64,000 bases of DNA from Allium sativum (GCA_030737875.1 CM060912.1:210503231-210567230), one strand, 5' to 3'; positions 50,077 through 60,699 are shown, counted from the stretch's first letter. Numbers and translations are program-made. The notes: generated by a model from the sequence alone, not told the origin.

Positions 50077-50107
<31 letters not shown>

Positions 50108-50479
50108 TAAAATTTAATTAAATTCCATAACGACCATTTTGAATTTTAATGTGGACATAACTTTCAGTTTATATTATAAAATCTGATTTTTCCACATTCA
50201 CTAGAAAGATATAATTAAACAGATTCTAACGTTTCTGGTTTTACTAAATCCGATTTAATTTGAATTTTGTACATTTAATTGAAATTAAAAATCGAACTTT
50301 CAAACTACCGCGCCATTTCAAACTCTATTTATAGTTAAAATAAATCTATAAGTTCTAACTTTGATTTAAATTAATTTTTAGTCGTTATTATTTAAATTAA
50401 ATCATTTTAAATTCTTAAAATCCATTAAAATAGCTAAAATAATTTTTTTAATTTGGTTTAGAAATTCCGGGTAGTTACA
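44473..50479 (-). mobile_element. 5' LTR of element C (6.0 kb)
   Basis: On the minus strand it starts TGTAACTACCCGG at 50479 and ends GGGTCATTTCA at 44473. It is homologous to B's LTR throughout, including the late hairpin (44817-44841), the hairpin family (46727-47200), the TA palindrome (47876-47912), a GC islet (49250-49390) with a GTGAGG edge (49222-49227) and a TATA-like ATATATAAGGC (49551-49563). ATAAC at 50480-50484 should be one target duplication; the other is outside the window. Confidence 0.88.
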
Positions 50480-51244
50480 ATAACCTTGTCTCAAATATCT
50501 ACTAAACATGCTGACAAATGCTATATATATATATATATTTTTCTCAAGTGGATTGACGTATTCAATAAATACTTTGAGACAAAGTTATAAATGTCTATGG
50601 ATCTATCAGAACAAAACACTATAACTAAATGGATATCTCATCACAAAACAGTAACATATACATATATATACATTCATACATATACAATGATACATCTCAA
50701 TACGATACAAATAATACATCAAAGTGGTATGATGACCACCCAACATACGAAAAGTAAAGACTAAACTCTTGATAGTACGCCACAAGAATGTGAAATCTCA
50801 AAGAGATGACTCAGTCTCAAATGATAACACCAAGAACTAGCTAATACCAAGAGGGGAGCTAAACCTGAAACAAACTCGGTCTGACCCGAGTGAAAACACA
50901 CTGGTCAGGTAGGCTAGTACTTATCATTAGTAAAGGTGATGATAATATGAGGTAAGGGAAAGACTGTTCCATTATTACTAATGGGATGATATAAGTCATC
51001 AAGTTATCTCTATGGTAATATAGTACTGATTCATCATGATTTCATAACGGAATGTAATATATCTTAGCTAGATATGGTTCGTCTTATTACAATATAGAAA
51101 AGGAAATGAGTGAAGGAGTAAATTAGAAGGGAGTTTTCATAAAAAAAAATTAAACTTCATGATCATAATAACACTCGAATTAGGCTGGTTACGTCATCTT
51201 AGCCAAAAGGTCATCAAGGTAAGACTAAATTCAACATTGCCTTC

Positions 51245-52222
51245 GCCTCATATCATCGGCAGTGCCAACTAAACATCGACAAAAACTTCTAAAGAATCAA
51301 TTGTCTCCATAAAAGAGGATAACAATATAATCATGCACCACAAGTACAAAATCTTTAAATAAGAGATATACACTTATAAATATACCTCGTCTCATCGACA
51401 TATACTCAATCCCAACATAATTTAATATATTATAAAACTTGTGTAATAGAGATTTCTTAATTATTATACCTCATCTCATCGGTATAAATATAAATCCGTC
51501 TCAAATCCATTATTAAAACTCATCTTAAAAGAATTACCATTATCTATACCTTATTTCATCGGTATAATCATAAAAATGTCGCAAATCTATCTTGAAAGCA
51601 CCCAAAAGGGTTCAAAACATTATATTCGAAATCACCATAAAACATAATATAAAGTTGGCCTTTTTCATAATCAAGGCCTTATTTGAACATCATCATCAAA
51701 AAGGTGAATTTGAAACATCAAAACATCACAGAAAACTGCACGTGCTTTACTTCTTGACTAGTACTACATCATGGTACCATCCATCGTGATGAGTTGCGCC
51801 ATAAACATCATAAATATCTTAACGACTATAGCCGAAACATCGTGATGCCCTTGGTCACTAAATCCGATTAATAACATCGTGGTGATTGGAATCACAAACA
51901 TCGTGATCATTGTGATGGCTATAATCAAACTCATCGTGATGACTCCAATCGTCTACTCGGTCATAGTACTAGTAATCATCTTGAATGTGTCTCAACCTCT
52001 CGGTTAGAAGCCTATAAGGCATCAATGTATGTCCCATACCATGCGTTTAACCTAACAGTTTACTAGCCCTTAGTTGATACCACACGAGAAAACATCATAA
52101 AACATCATCAATTATAGACCGCCTCATTCATTGGTGAGTGTAAAGATAAAAGTCGTTTTATCTTTCTCTCTTTACGACAAGTACTAAGTGGCAATCTAAC
52201 TTGTCTCATCTCATTGACAAGT
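51245..52222 (-). other. Hairpins with a conserved TCATCTCATC-type loop in H
   Basis: A 10-nt loop TCATMTCATY is flanked by different stems: GCC/GGC (51245-51260), a weakened TATACC stem (51381-51402), TTATACC/GGTATAA (51464-51487), TATACC/GGTATA (51545-51566, loop TTATTTCATC) and ACTTGTC/GACAAGT (52199-52222). Confidence 0.55.
51770..51950. repeat. CATCGTGATG palindromic repeats in H
   Basis: CATCGTGATG or close variants (CATCGTGGTG, CATCGTGATC) occur at least five times within 180 bases, mostly after AAA or CCA. Each is a CATC/GATG inverted repeat with a two-base centre. Confidence 0.7.
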
Positions 52223-52234
52223 AAAAATTCATCT

Positions 52235-52315
52235 AAAACATCAAAACATCATAAATTCATAAACATCAAAACATCATGAATTCATTAACATCAAAACATC
52301 ATGAATTCATCATAG
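52235..52315. repeat. AACATCATGAATTCATTAACATC tandem repeat in H (about 28-bp unit)
   Basis: Three units share CATCAAAACATCATGAATTC. ATGAATTCAT within the unit is a perfect 10-bp palindrome. Confidence 0.8.
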
Positions 52316-54236
52316 AATAGTTTGTTTACGTCATTGGAAAGTTTACATAACATCGTGGTTGGTTCATCATCGAGCATACTCCATTTGAGTAGTTCTAGAA
52401 CCAATGGCCTTTGCCAAAATTTTGCGTCGCAAGACATCGCATCAAAAGGGTTTAGATCGTACAGGTCTAATATTAAGCGATAAAATGAAAACACATGTCC
52501 TATACCACGTGTTTTTACTAAATTGTTTAATTCTAATTCTTATACGTAGAAATTCAGAAGAATAAGCTAGTGTGTGTATATATACATAAAATAATTTTAT
52601 AAAGAAAATAGGACTTTTAAACGGTTTTAAGAAACATATACATAAGCTTTATAAAGAAAAACCCTTATTTAAATAGATAACCTATTTAAAAATACTTTAA
52701 AATACTAAATAATTTGATTAAAAAAATCTTTTAAAACAACTTAGGAGCATTTATTTTCCAAACCGTTGTTTTTAATAATTCACTAAAATTTAGCTAGAAT
52801 TAAAACTATTTAAAATCATCAAGAATACTCAATGTCTATATTAACCGATGTTTATATTTAAATGAGATTTAAATGAAAATTAGATCACAAATTTCCTCAA
52901 ATCTGAGCTAGTCCGTTGATGGACATCATTGTTATCTAATAACATCAACCTTCATTAAAAGAATGCAATTGGAATTGTTGAAACGATAAAATATTATCAA
53001 AATCCGAAAATTAAACATTATACTAATTTCAGCTCTGCTGTAAATAATTCAGATTTTAGCATAACAAACTTCAAAATATGAAAATACTCATTAATGAAAT
53101 TTATTTTACTAAGTATAAGCTTTCTAACAATAAAAAGATCATCAAAATCGGATAAAAAACGAAGAAGCTATGATCAATTACGTTTCAGATTCAAGCTTGA
53201 AAAATTCTGTCAATGTTAGAATTATTCTTATGTTTTCAAATCTATTTCAGGTCAAATAAATGATGGAATATTAAAATACAACCTGAAGAAAAATCGTTTC
53301 TTATTTAATACTCTTTAAAGAAAAAAAAAATGATCTAATCGGACAAGAAACGCAAAAGTTATGCCTATTATAATACAGTTTATTCTTAGAAAACGAGATA
53401 GAATTGTACTTCTGTTTACAGTTCGATTTTAGGTCCATCAAACAGCAAAATATCAAAATATAGCTTAAATAAAAATTGTTCTTTATTGAATCTAGTTTCC
53501 ACAAAAAAAAAATTGAACTCAATCGAATAAGAAACGAGAAAGATATGCCTATTTTACTACAGCGCATTTTTAGAAAATGAAATTCAAAGAACTCAAAAAT
53601 AACAAATTTAGGATTTCATCAAATCAAATCAAAATTGGCAAAAGCTAGCTTATTGTAAGCTTTTTTGTTTACCTCTATTTCAATTTTTCAGCGAGATTAG
53701 AAGTTTATTCGACCGAATTTGAGCTCTTTTGGCTGGAAGATGTCGCCTTTCTACCTATAGAAGGAGTGGCTGAAACATGCAAAATGGATTTTCACTTTAA
53801 ATCAAAGATCTTTAACAAACAACAATAAAATTTGGATTAGATCTGTGTTTGAGATAGATTACCTGCTATTAAATGGTTGAAGCAATTGAAACCTTCTATT
53901 TAGACTTGGATTTGATGCAATTTGAGTTTTCAGCAAAAGGATTTTGCTAATTTTCTTATTTTCTTCTCTTGAGTTTACTGGAGAAGAAAGGTTGTAGGAG
54001 GAAGGTACGTACTTCCCCTTTCTCTCTAGATTCTTCCTTAGTTTAGAAAAGTAATTAGGCCTTATTAGCCCATTAAGTCCAAGGCACCATAATTAATCAT
54101 TAATTATCCCATTTAGCTATGTCCATATATACTTAGCCTATTTTAACCATGAATTACACAAAGTTTTACACTATTTTCACACAATAATCTTGTATTATCA
54201 ACGTACAATGCCAAATAATAAAATAAAATTATTAAC

Positions 54237-54238
<2 letters not shown>

Positions 54239-54270
<32 letters not shown>
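54239..54270. repeat. (ATT)n microsatellite
   Basis: About ten ATT trinucleotides in H's LTR. Confidence 0.95.
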
Positions 54271-55537
54271 ACATTTTAAGCTCATTAGCTTTAAAACTTC
54301 ACTTTTTACAACAAAATTTACACAAGTCAATCATCATCAAACATTTCACTGATATTTGTGAAATCTTTGTGACAAACAAAATAAATATCACAAATGACTG
54401 ATCTTTAAATTAATGAATCATTAAAAATGTCAAAGAATGCATTTATTTTTATTATTATTAATTACAACTAGTTTAGTTTTCATAGTTTACAAATTTTTAC
54501 ATACTTTAACCGAAAGTCCTAAAAGAGTTTATTAAACAAATATTTACAGTTATTGTTATCAAATTGTCATTAAAGTGGTTTTACACACAAATTTCTACAT
54601 GAGAAAACATTTACTCTTTTTATTTCAATACTATAACACAAATTAACACTTGTTAATATTTTTAATGTTTTAAATACCCAATTTCTCACAAAAATCCAAT
54701 ATTGCAATCTTAGCTCAAATTTCTCAATTAATTACACAAGCCTCGGTTTAATCACTTGAGTGTGATTAAATTCCACTAACAAACCTCAAAATACCAATTA
54801 ATTAAGTCGAATAACCCAACTAATGACTATCTAACTTAATTATAACCCCAAAAAACATATTTCATAATTATTTATTATAGCAGGTAATTACCGAAAACAA
54901 GGGTTGTTACAGTTAAGGACTTTGTTGGAGAATGGAGTTTTGATGACAACAACCTTATTTCAATATTAATTGATTATAAAATATATACTAACACTTTTGT
55001 ATAGAATATACATATATATACACACACATGCAAGATTTATATACACGAAATATCATTGAAGACTATATAGTTTAAAGATATTAGAGATTCAGAATTCAGA
55101 GATATTTGAAGACTCAAGAGTATTCAAGATTTCAAGAGTTCAAGACTAATAGAGTTACAGAGTCTAGATTATGTAAGACTCTAAATAGCACTCCAGGTTC
55201 AAATTGAAATTCAAATTCTTTTTTTCAAATTCTGTTTCCAAATTATATCTTCAATCTTCTCTATTTTATTTTCTGTCTTTTATATTTTTCTTTCTTACTT
55301 TACTTTTGTTTTCAAACCCAAAGATTATAAGTTTTATATATTTATATATTTATATTTCATATTTATATAGTTTTAAACTTTATAAATATGTTTATATAGT
55401 TTATATTTATGTTTTCATATGATTTCCTACTTTATAATATTAATTTATAACACTATTTTTAAATTCAAGAATTTCCAGAATTATATTTATATCAAAAACA
55501 CTTGAAAAATGTTCAAAAATTAATTTTACACTAGGTT

Positions 55538-55549
55538 TATGTCGACATA
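55538..55549. promoter_or_regulatory. TATGTCGACATA palindrome in the copia LTR
   Basis: A perfect 12-bp palindrome lies about 110 bases upstream of the TATA box, followed by CCGACATATAACTG (55564-55577). A matching block recurs downstream of pol at 59729-59771. Confidence 0.7.
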
Positions 55550-55655
55550 AGAAAAACACTATGCCGACATATAACTGTCATTTTTTTTCAATTTTGAAAG
55601 AAAGTGTCTTTTCACTAATTGTGACGGTTTTGAAGCGTTGCAACCTTTCACACAC

Positions 55656-55664
55656 TATAAAAAG
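55656..55664 (+). promoter_or_regulatory. TATA box of the copia LTR
   Basis: TATAAAAAG lies in the middle of the LTR and is followed by a CTTCTTCTCC/CTTTCACTC pyrimidine-rich leader, the usual layout of plant copia promoters. Confidence 0.7.
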
Positions 55665-55892
55665 GGCTTGAATTCGAATTTTTAATCACCCTTCTTCTCC
55701 ACTTTCACTCTCTTTCATTACACCATTATTTCTTATCATTTTTATGATTTCTACACCTATACTCTGCCAAATTCAATTCTGTTTTCACGAATCTTCTTCT
55801 CACTACACTCTCTACTCAATACTCTCTGAATCAAGTGCTATTGAAGTGTATAGGGCTGTTTATAATAGTTTGGGTTGTTTAAAGGAATCAGT

Positions 55893-56025
55893 GGTATCCC
55901 TTGTAGCCGTGAAATCAAGGATGGGTAATCGATGGTATCCCTTGTAGCCGTGAAATCAGGTAAGGTATACTTAATCAAGTGTGTGGGTGAAAACGGTGGT
56001 ATCCCTTGTAGCTGTGAAATCAAGG
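55893..56025 (+). repeat. Three copies of a 28-bp repeat in the copia LTR leader
   Basis: GGTATCCCTTGTAGCYGTGA followed by AATCAAGG begins at 55893, 55934 and 55998. Unit spacing is uneven (41 and 64 bp). The middle copy has lost AA near its end. Confidence 0.9.
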
Positions 56026-56257
56026 AGGATTGTAACTGGATATTGATATAGTAATAAAACTCTACGCAATCCAGCATTACATGAGATTGGACGTAGAAGT
56101 AATTCTGAAATACTATAAAATCTAGTGTGTTCTTTCCTTTTCTGCATTTTTATTTCTATTTATTTTGCATTTGTGTTTGATTCTGTGTCTGCGGTTGTTT
56201 CTGTGGTGTTTGATTCATCTAGTTTATCACGTAAGTTTTATATATATTTATCTCAAA

Positions 56258-56283
56258 AACACTATTCACCCCTCTGTAGTGTT
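56258..56283 (+). terminator. Hairpin near the end of the copia LTR
   Basis: AACACTA and TAGTGTT pair perfectly around a 12-nt loop containing CACCCCTC. A CTATTCACCCC(CC)TCTAG hairpin at this spot is a familiar feature of plant copia LTR ends. A role in RNA 3'-end formation is only inferred. Confidence 0.4.
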
Positions 56284-56322
56284 TGTTTTTCCTTAACAAT
56301 CCTTTCCGCAATCCCTAACAAT

Positions 56323-56334
56323 TGGTATCGGAGC
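56323..56334 (+). promoter_or_regulatory. Primer-binding site of the copia element
   Basis: TGGTATCGGAGC differs at one base from the initiator-Met PBS TGGTATCAGAGC. Confidence 0.85.
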
Positions 56335-56378
56335 AATGTCTTTCAAAAAGTTAATAATCTGATTTTTGAAATTATAAA

Positions 56379-56684
56379 ATGGCAAATTTTGGAATTTTTG
56401 TTAACACTAGTGTTAATTCATGCATAGTATCAATGTTGGAAGAGTCTACATATAATTATGATGAAAAGGCATATGATCTACTAAAATATTATCCAATTCA
56501 GGAAAAGAAGTGTTTTTTGACTTTTGAAAATTCAAAAGTTGAAAAGATGTGTAAAGCGGCTGTTGGCAATTCAAATTCTGAAAAGGTGGCTGTTGGAAAA
56601 TCAAATCCCAAACTGGTGTGTTATATGGCTGTTGAGAATTCAAATTCTGGAAAGCAATTGGTGGAAATGAAAAAGGACAAATAG
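56379..56684 (+). pseudogene. Remnant of copia gag / start of polyprotein
   Basis: The frame starts at ATG 45 bases after the PBS and gives 101 codons before a TAG at 56682-56684, in the same frame as the protease that follows. Sirevirus gag is normally several hundred residues with a CCHC zinc knuckle; neither the length nor the knuckle is here, so most of gag has been lost. The C-terminal half repeats an NSNS(E/G)K-like motif three or four times, with KMCKAAV.. and VCYMAV.. flanks, suggesting slippage duplications. The TAG replaces the residue just before the protease ILDSG motif, where copia proteins usually have tryptophan. It could not yield a working capsid protein. Confidence 0.6.
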
Positions 56685-57548
56685 ATACTGGATAGTGGAT
56701 GTTCAAGACATATTACTGGAAATCTAGAACTACTCAATAATCTTAAATATGAAGATGGTGGAATGGTGAACTTCAGAGATAACTCCAAAGGATACATTTT
56801 TGGAATCGGCAATGTCGGTAATTCTGAAACTCCTACTATTTCTGATGTTTTATTAGTTAGGAATTTAAAACACAACTTGTTAAGTATAAGTCAACTTTGT
56901 GATAAGGGATATAAAATAAACTTTGAAAAGAATAAATGTTTTATAGAAGATAGGAATTCAAAAGTTATATTCGAAGGAGATAGAAAGAAAAATATCTATA
57001 TATTATGTATGAAAATTTCTAGCGATAACCTATGTATTATGGCTAATACAAGTGACCCCTGGATTTGGCATAAGAGATTTGGTCATATAAACTTCAAACA
57101 CATTTCTAGGATTTCTAAACTAGATTCAGTTAGAGGATTACCCAAAATGAAATTTATAGTCAATAACTTATGCGACGCTTGTCAATTCGGAAAATTAAAG
57201 AAAAGTTCATTTAAATCAAAAGAGGAAATCACTACATCAAAAACATTAGAGTTAATTCACATGGATTTATTTGGTCTATCTCAAGTTCAATCGATAAACC
57301 ATAATAGATATGTTTACGTAATAGTCAATGGTTTTTCTATATTTACTTGGACTTTGTTTCTTAAAAATAAAAGTGATGCTTTTGATCAATTTAAAACTTT
57401 TTGTAAAAGAATTCAAAATTTATTATCACTAAAAATTAAAACAACATGTAGTGATCATGGCGGAGAATTCGAAAACGAAAATTTTGAAAAATATTGTAAT
57501 AAAAAGGGAATAACCCATAATTTTTCAATTTCAAGAATCGCTCAATAA
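56685..57548 (+). pseudogene. pol: Copia protease and integrase (N-terminal and most of the core), stop-interrupted
   Basis: After the TAG the frame continues with the aspartic protease motif LDSGCS (D-S-G at 56691-56699). Counting from the first ATG (56763), a pre-integrase region with the zinc-binding pattern H103-x4-H108 and C137-x2-C140 is followed by the integrase core with D168 (HMDLFG) and D231 (SDHGGEF). A TAA at 57546-57548 falls six codons before the third catalytic residue, Glu, which lies 36 positions after D231 in the continuing frame, the D-35-E spacing. The element therefore once encoded a normal integrase. The usual V-D-D-F segment reads VNGF, a further sign of decay. Length and order are typical of copia. 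Confidence 0.85.
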
Positions 57549-58070
57549 AACGGAGTAGTTGAATGTAAAAATAGGACGATACAAGAATGTGTGAGAACTA
57601 GGTTATCCAATAGTAACTTACCAAGGAATTTTTGGGCTGAGGCAGTTGCAACAGCTTCCTATATTATTAATAGAATTTCAATTAGACCTTTAACTCATAA
57701 ATCCCCAAATGAACTTCTGTATAACAAGAAACCAATAGTATCATATTTTAAAATATTTTGAAGTAGATGTTTTATACTAAATACAAAAGATAATTTAGAC
57801 AAGTTTGGTTCGAAATCCGATAAAGGAATATTTATTGGATATTCAGAAAGAAGTAAGGCATATAGAATTTTCAATACTCGAACCAATACCATAGAAGAAA
57901 CATTAAACGTATCTTTCGATGAAAACTATAAAAGTATAATTCAAACTAGTGAATATGATAGTGAAAATGAGATTAATTAAATATGTCATGAAGATAATCA
58001 ACCAAATAAAAGAATTAGATTACTTAGAGACCATCCTGTAGAAAATATATCAGGAGATATTGAATCCATT
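57549..58070 (+). pseudogene. pol: Copia integrase C-terminal part with two further stops
   Basis: The same frame continues after the TAA with NGVVE (catalytic Glu), FWAEAV and LLYNKKP-type segments and the GYSERSKAYRIF segment, all standard for the copia integrase C-terminal region. A TGA interrupts it at about 57760-57762 after FKIF and a TAA at about 57978-57980 after ENEIN. There is no frameshift between gag and RT; every lesion seen is a nonsense change, which suggests relaxed point-mutational decay after insertion. The segment joins directly to the RT frame at 58071. Confidence 0.8.
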
Positions 58071-59663
58071 GTGAGAACTCGTAATCAATTAAATAATACG
58101 ACTAATAATGCATTTATTTCAACTATTGAACCTAAAAATCTAAAGGAAGCATCTTCCGATGATTCATGCATACTTGCTATGCAAGAAGAACTGAATCATT
58201 TTATTGGGAATGATGTATGGGAACTTGTTCCTAGACCAGAGGATAAAACTATAATAGGAACCAAATGGGTCTATAAAAATAAAATGAATGAACATGGTGA
58301 GGTCATAAGAAATAAAGAACGATTAGTAGCACAAGGTTATACTGAAGAAGAAGGAATAGATTATGATGAAACTTTTATCCCCGTAGCAAGACTAGAAGCT
58401 ATTAGGATTTTACTAGCTTTTACAAACCATAATAATTTCAAATTATATCAAATGGACGTCAAAAGTGCTTTTCTAAATGTATTTGTTAAGGAAGATGTAT
58501 ATGTAGAGCAACCACCTCTATTTGAAGATGAAAAATTACCAAATCATGTATATAAGTTAAAGAAAGCATTATACGGATTAAAACAGGCTCCTAGAGCTTG
58601 GTACGATAGGTTAAGAAATTATTTGTTACAACCAAGTTTTGAAATAGTTAAATTAGATAATACTTTGTTTATCAAGAGAAATAATAAAGATATTCAATTA
58701 GTACAAATATATGTTGATGCTATAATGTTCGGATCGACAAACGATAAGATAAATAAAGAATTTTCAGATATTATGACTAAAGAATTTGAAATCAGTCATA
58801 TGGGAGAACTATCACTCTTTCTAGGATTGCAAGTTCGACAATTAAAGAATGGAATATTTATTAATCAACAAAAATATGCAAGATATCTAATTAATAAATA
58901 TAATGTAATGACAACGAATGGGAGACCAACACCTATGGCAACAAATATAGCTTTAAGTAAAGATGATACATCAAAAGACATTGACCAAAAACTATATAAA
59001 GGAATGATAGGATCTTTAATTTATATAACTGCTAGTAGACCAGATATAATGCATAGTGTATGTCTCTATGCAAGATATCAATCGCAACCTAAGGAAACAC
59101 ATTTAAAAGCCGTAAAACATATTCTGAGGTATGTAAAGCATACATCAGATTTTGAATTGTTTTACTCTAAGGATGATTCATTTGAATTACTTTCTTACCG
59201 TGACGCTAACTATGCGGAATGTAAATCTGATTGTAAAAGTACTAGAGGAACATGTCACTTCTTAGGACATTCACTAGTCTTGTGGTTCAGTAAAAAGAAA
59301 AATACTGTATCTTTGTTAACAACTGAAGCAGAATATATCTCTACTGCTTTGGCTTGTTCACAAGTAATATATATGCAAGAAAGTTTAAATGATTTTCTAT
59401 TAAATATAAATAAATCACTGATATACTGCGATAATATAAGTGCTATAGATATTTCTAAAAATACAACTCATCATTCGAGAACTAAACATATCGATGTAAG
59501 ACCTCATTTTCTAAGAGATAACGCAAGTAAAGAAAAGATTTCACTTGAATTTATAGAAATAGACAAACAAATAGCAGATATATTAACAAAACCATTAAAC
59601 GAAGCAACATTTACTAAATTTAGAAGAGAATTAGGCATATATTCATTAAATGAGTTAGAATAA
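58071..59663 (+). pseudogene. pol: Copia reverse transcriptase and RNase H, open but catalytically altered
   Basis: This 530-codon open stretch is the C-terminal half of copia Pol. RT begins near residue 49 (VWELV). It carries the first catalytic Asp in QMDVKSAF (D129) and the LYGLKQAPRAWY block (168-178). The second motif, usually YVDD, reads YVDA (214-217): GCT at 58719-58721 removes one of the two catalytic aspartates, so the enzyme should be inactive. RNase H follows at about 370-480 with D378, E419 and D454 in their usual settings and the HSRTKHIDVR block (468-477). The stop TAA at 59661 is natural. The ATG at 58071 is simply the first after the last nonsense codon. The RT is closest to the Sirevirus type by motif. 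Confidence 0.92.
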
Positions 59664-59892
59664 TTAAATATACTATATTATATAAAAAAATAAAATAAGA
59701 AATTAGAAAAATAAAATTTAAAACTAAAGTATGTCGACATACACCTTTTTATATGTCAACATATAACTGCCAAAATTTTACATTTAATTCCCATGAAAAG
59801 TTAGTTATATTAATTAATTAAATCTTCTACTTCGACTTTTCTTCTTCGTTTTCATTTCTCTTCTCCGTAAAAATTCAAAACTGAAATAAACA
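59664..59892 (+). promoter_or_regulatory. Spacer between pol and the downstream ORF, with an LTR-like palindrome block
   Basis: GTATGTCGACATAC (59729-59742) is a 14-bp palindrome, followed by a TATGTCAACATATAACTGCC segment. The 5' LTR has the same two elements in the same order at 55538-55577. A CTTCT/CTTCG-rich leader precedes the ATG at 59893. It may be a second, LTR-derived promoter for the ORF. Confidence 0.4.
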
Positions 59893-60402
59893 ATGGCCCC
59901 CACTAATTTAAAAAACCAAATCAATTCTGATTCGTCCGCTGGACCATTAAAGGGTCCATTTCAACGATCTATGCTCCCTCGTGTCAACAAAATCGAAGAA
60001 AAAATCGAGTATGCACTGCAAATGATGGCTAAGATACAAGTACTCCAAATTAGAATGAGTCAGGAGAAGAATAGGCAAGGGAAAACAATAAGAAGCCTCC
60101 TAAAGTTTATAATGGATAATGAGACTAATCCAATTATCATCAAGGATGATAATCAAGCCATGAATGAGGAGGAAGCGTTAGAGGAAGAACAAGAGGAAGA
60201 ACCAGAAAAAGAAGAAGAAATAATGAAGGAAGAAGAACCTCAAGAGACTCAACCAATGATTACGGAAGAAGATGATAAAGTTGTATGTGTAGGAGAGGTC
60301 ATATTCAACCAAAATAGGAATGTGATTAAAAGGAATGGAGAATTTTGTCTCCATTATCCAAATTGCCCAATTCACAAATCTCCCATTATCAAGAATAATT
60401 AG
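59893..60402 (+). CDS. Intact 169-codon ORF behind copia pol, possible Sirevirus accessory (env-like position) protein
   Basis: The ORF starts at an ATG in good context (ACAATGGCC) 230 bases after pol and in a different frame. The predicted protein has a polar, basic N-terminal third, a likely helical or coiled-coil stretch at about 35-75 (KIEEKIEYAL..MMAKIQ), a strongly acidic Glu-rich tract at about 95-125 and a C-terminal tail with a C-x5-C pair (LHYPNCPIH region). No signal peptide or membrane segment is seen. Sireviruses often have an extra, 'env-like' ORF in this position, but this one is short and I do not recognise its sequence. It has no stop codons while the neighbouring pol has four. 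It could also be a captured host fragment or chance. Confidence 0.45.
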   Translation: MAPTNLKNQINSDSSAGPLKGPFQRSMLPRVNKIEEKIEYALQMMAKIQVLQIRMSQEKNRQGKTIRSLLKFIMDNETNPIIIKDDNQAMNEEEALEEEQEEEPEKEEEIMKEEEPQETQPMITEEDDKVVCVGEVIFNQNRNVIKRNGEFCLHYPNCPIHKSPIIKNN

Positions 60403-60431
60403 AACTTAAGGTTTTCTTTGGTTTTCGTTTC

Positions 60432-60436
60432 CTTGT
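60432..60436. repeat. Probable left target-site duplication of element I (CTTGT)
   Basis: These are the five bases before TGTAACACCCC. The partner copy would be outside the window, so this rests on the LTR boundary alone. Confidence 0.4.
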
Positions 60437-60699
60437 TGTAACACCCCGTGTATTCTATAACTGTGGAATTAACAAATTAAAGTATAATTAATTTGAAATC
60501 AAAGAACTAAGGGAAACGGGATACGCCATTGCGTTCGTCTCGGAAAAATACGCGAAATAGAGTCCGAGTTTTCGAAAAACGGAGTCCGTATGAAAAAGAT
60601 ATGGCCTTCGGAAGTTTCTGAATTCGAACAGAATAAAACAGTTTAAAAATTAAAACCGGGCCCAATTGGCCAAGGCGGGAAAACTCCCGCCTAAGACAC

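Larger units (their letters stand above)
13166..50479 (-). mobile_element. Element C: giant-LTR retrotransposon, minus strand, interrupted by B and F
   Basis: C consists of a partial 3' LTR (13166-15715), an internal region (43016-44472) and a complete 5' LTR (44473-50479). The PPT/3' LTR junction is reconstituted when B and one copy of TACAA are removed. The two LTR copies differ at roughly 12% of positions in a sampled 160-base stretch (14890-15050 versus 49630-49800), so C is the oldest of the three nested elements. The interior has PBS and PPT but no gag or pol. Confidence 0.8.
50480..54911 (-). mobile_element. LTR of element H, partial, minus strand
   Basis: The minus strand starts TGTAACAACCC at 54911 and runs at least 4.4 kb until it is interrupted by C. 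A GTCTGACCCGAGTG...CTGGTCAGG segment (50880-50910) resembles F at 7496-7530, so H is a related LTR type. It contains several repeat classes but no credible coding sequence. Only 11 bases separate it from the copia LTR. Confidence 0.6.
54923..56320 (+). mobile_element. 5' LTR of the copia element (1398 bp)
   Basis: It starts TGTTGGAGAATGG and ends CGCAATCCCTAACA, two bases before the PBS. It has a TATAAAAAG box (55656-55664), a TATGTCGACATA palindrome (55538-55549), three GGTATCCCTTGTAGC repeats and a terminal AACACTA/TAGTGTT hairpin. Confidence 0.85.
54923..60436 (+). mobile_element. Ty1/copia retrotransposon, Sirevirus-like, degenerate and 3'-truncated
   Basis: Order: 5' LTR (54923-56320), PBS, short gag remnant, protease, integrase, reverse transcriptase and RNase H in one frame broken by four stop codons, a 230-base spacer and an intact downstream ORF. 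Element I interrupts it at 60437, so PPT and 3' LTR are not in the window. The left target duplication would be GACTT (54918-54922). The integrase-before-RT order defines copia. The RT sequence (for example DYDETF.PVARLEAIR) and the extra ORF after pol point to the Sirevirus lineage, which I infer from family knowledge. Confidence 0.88.

Noticed and set aside
57695..57892. Minus-strand frame inside the copia integrase
   Set aside because: It is a shadow of the plus-strand pol frame, which has recognisable integrase motifs.
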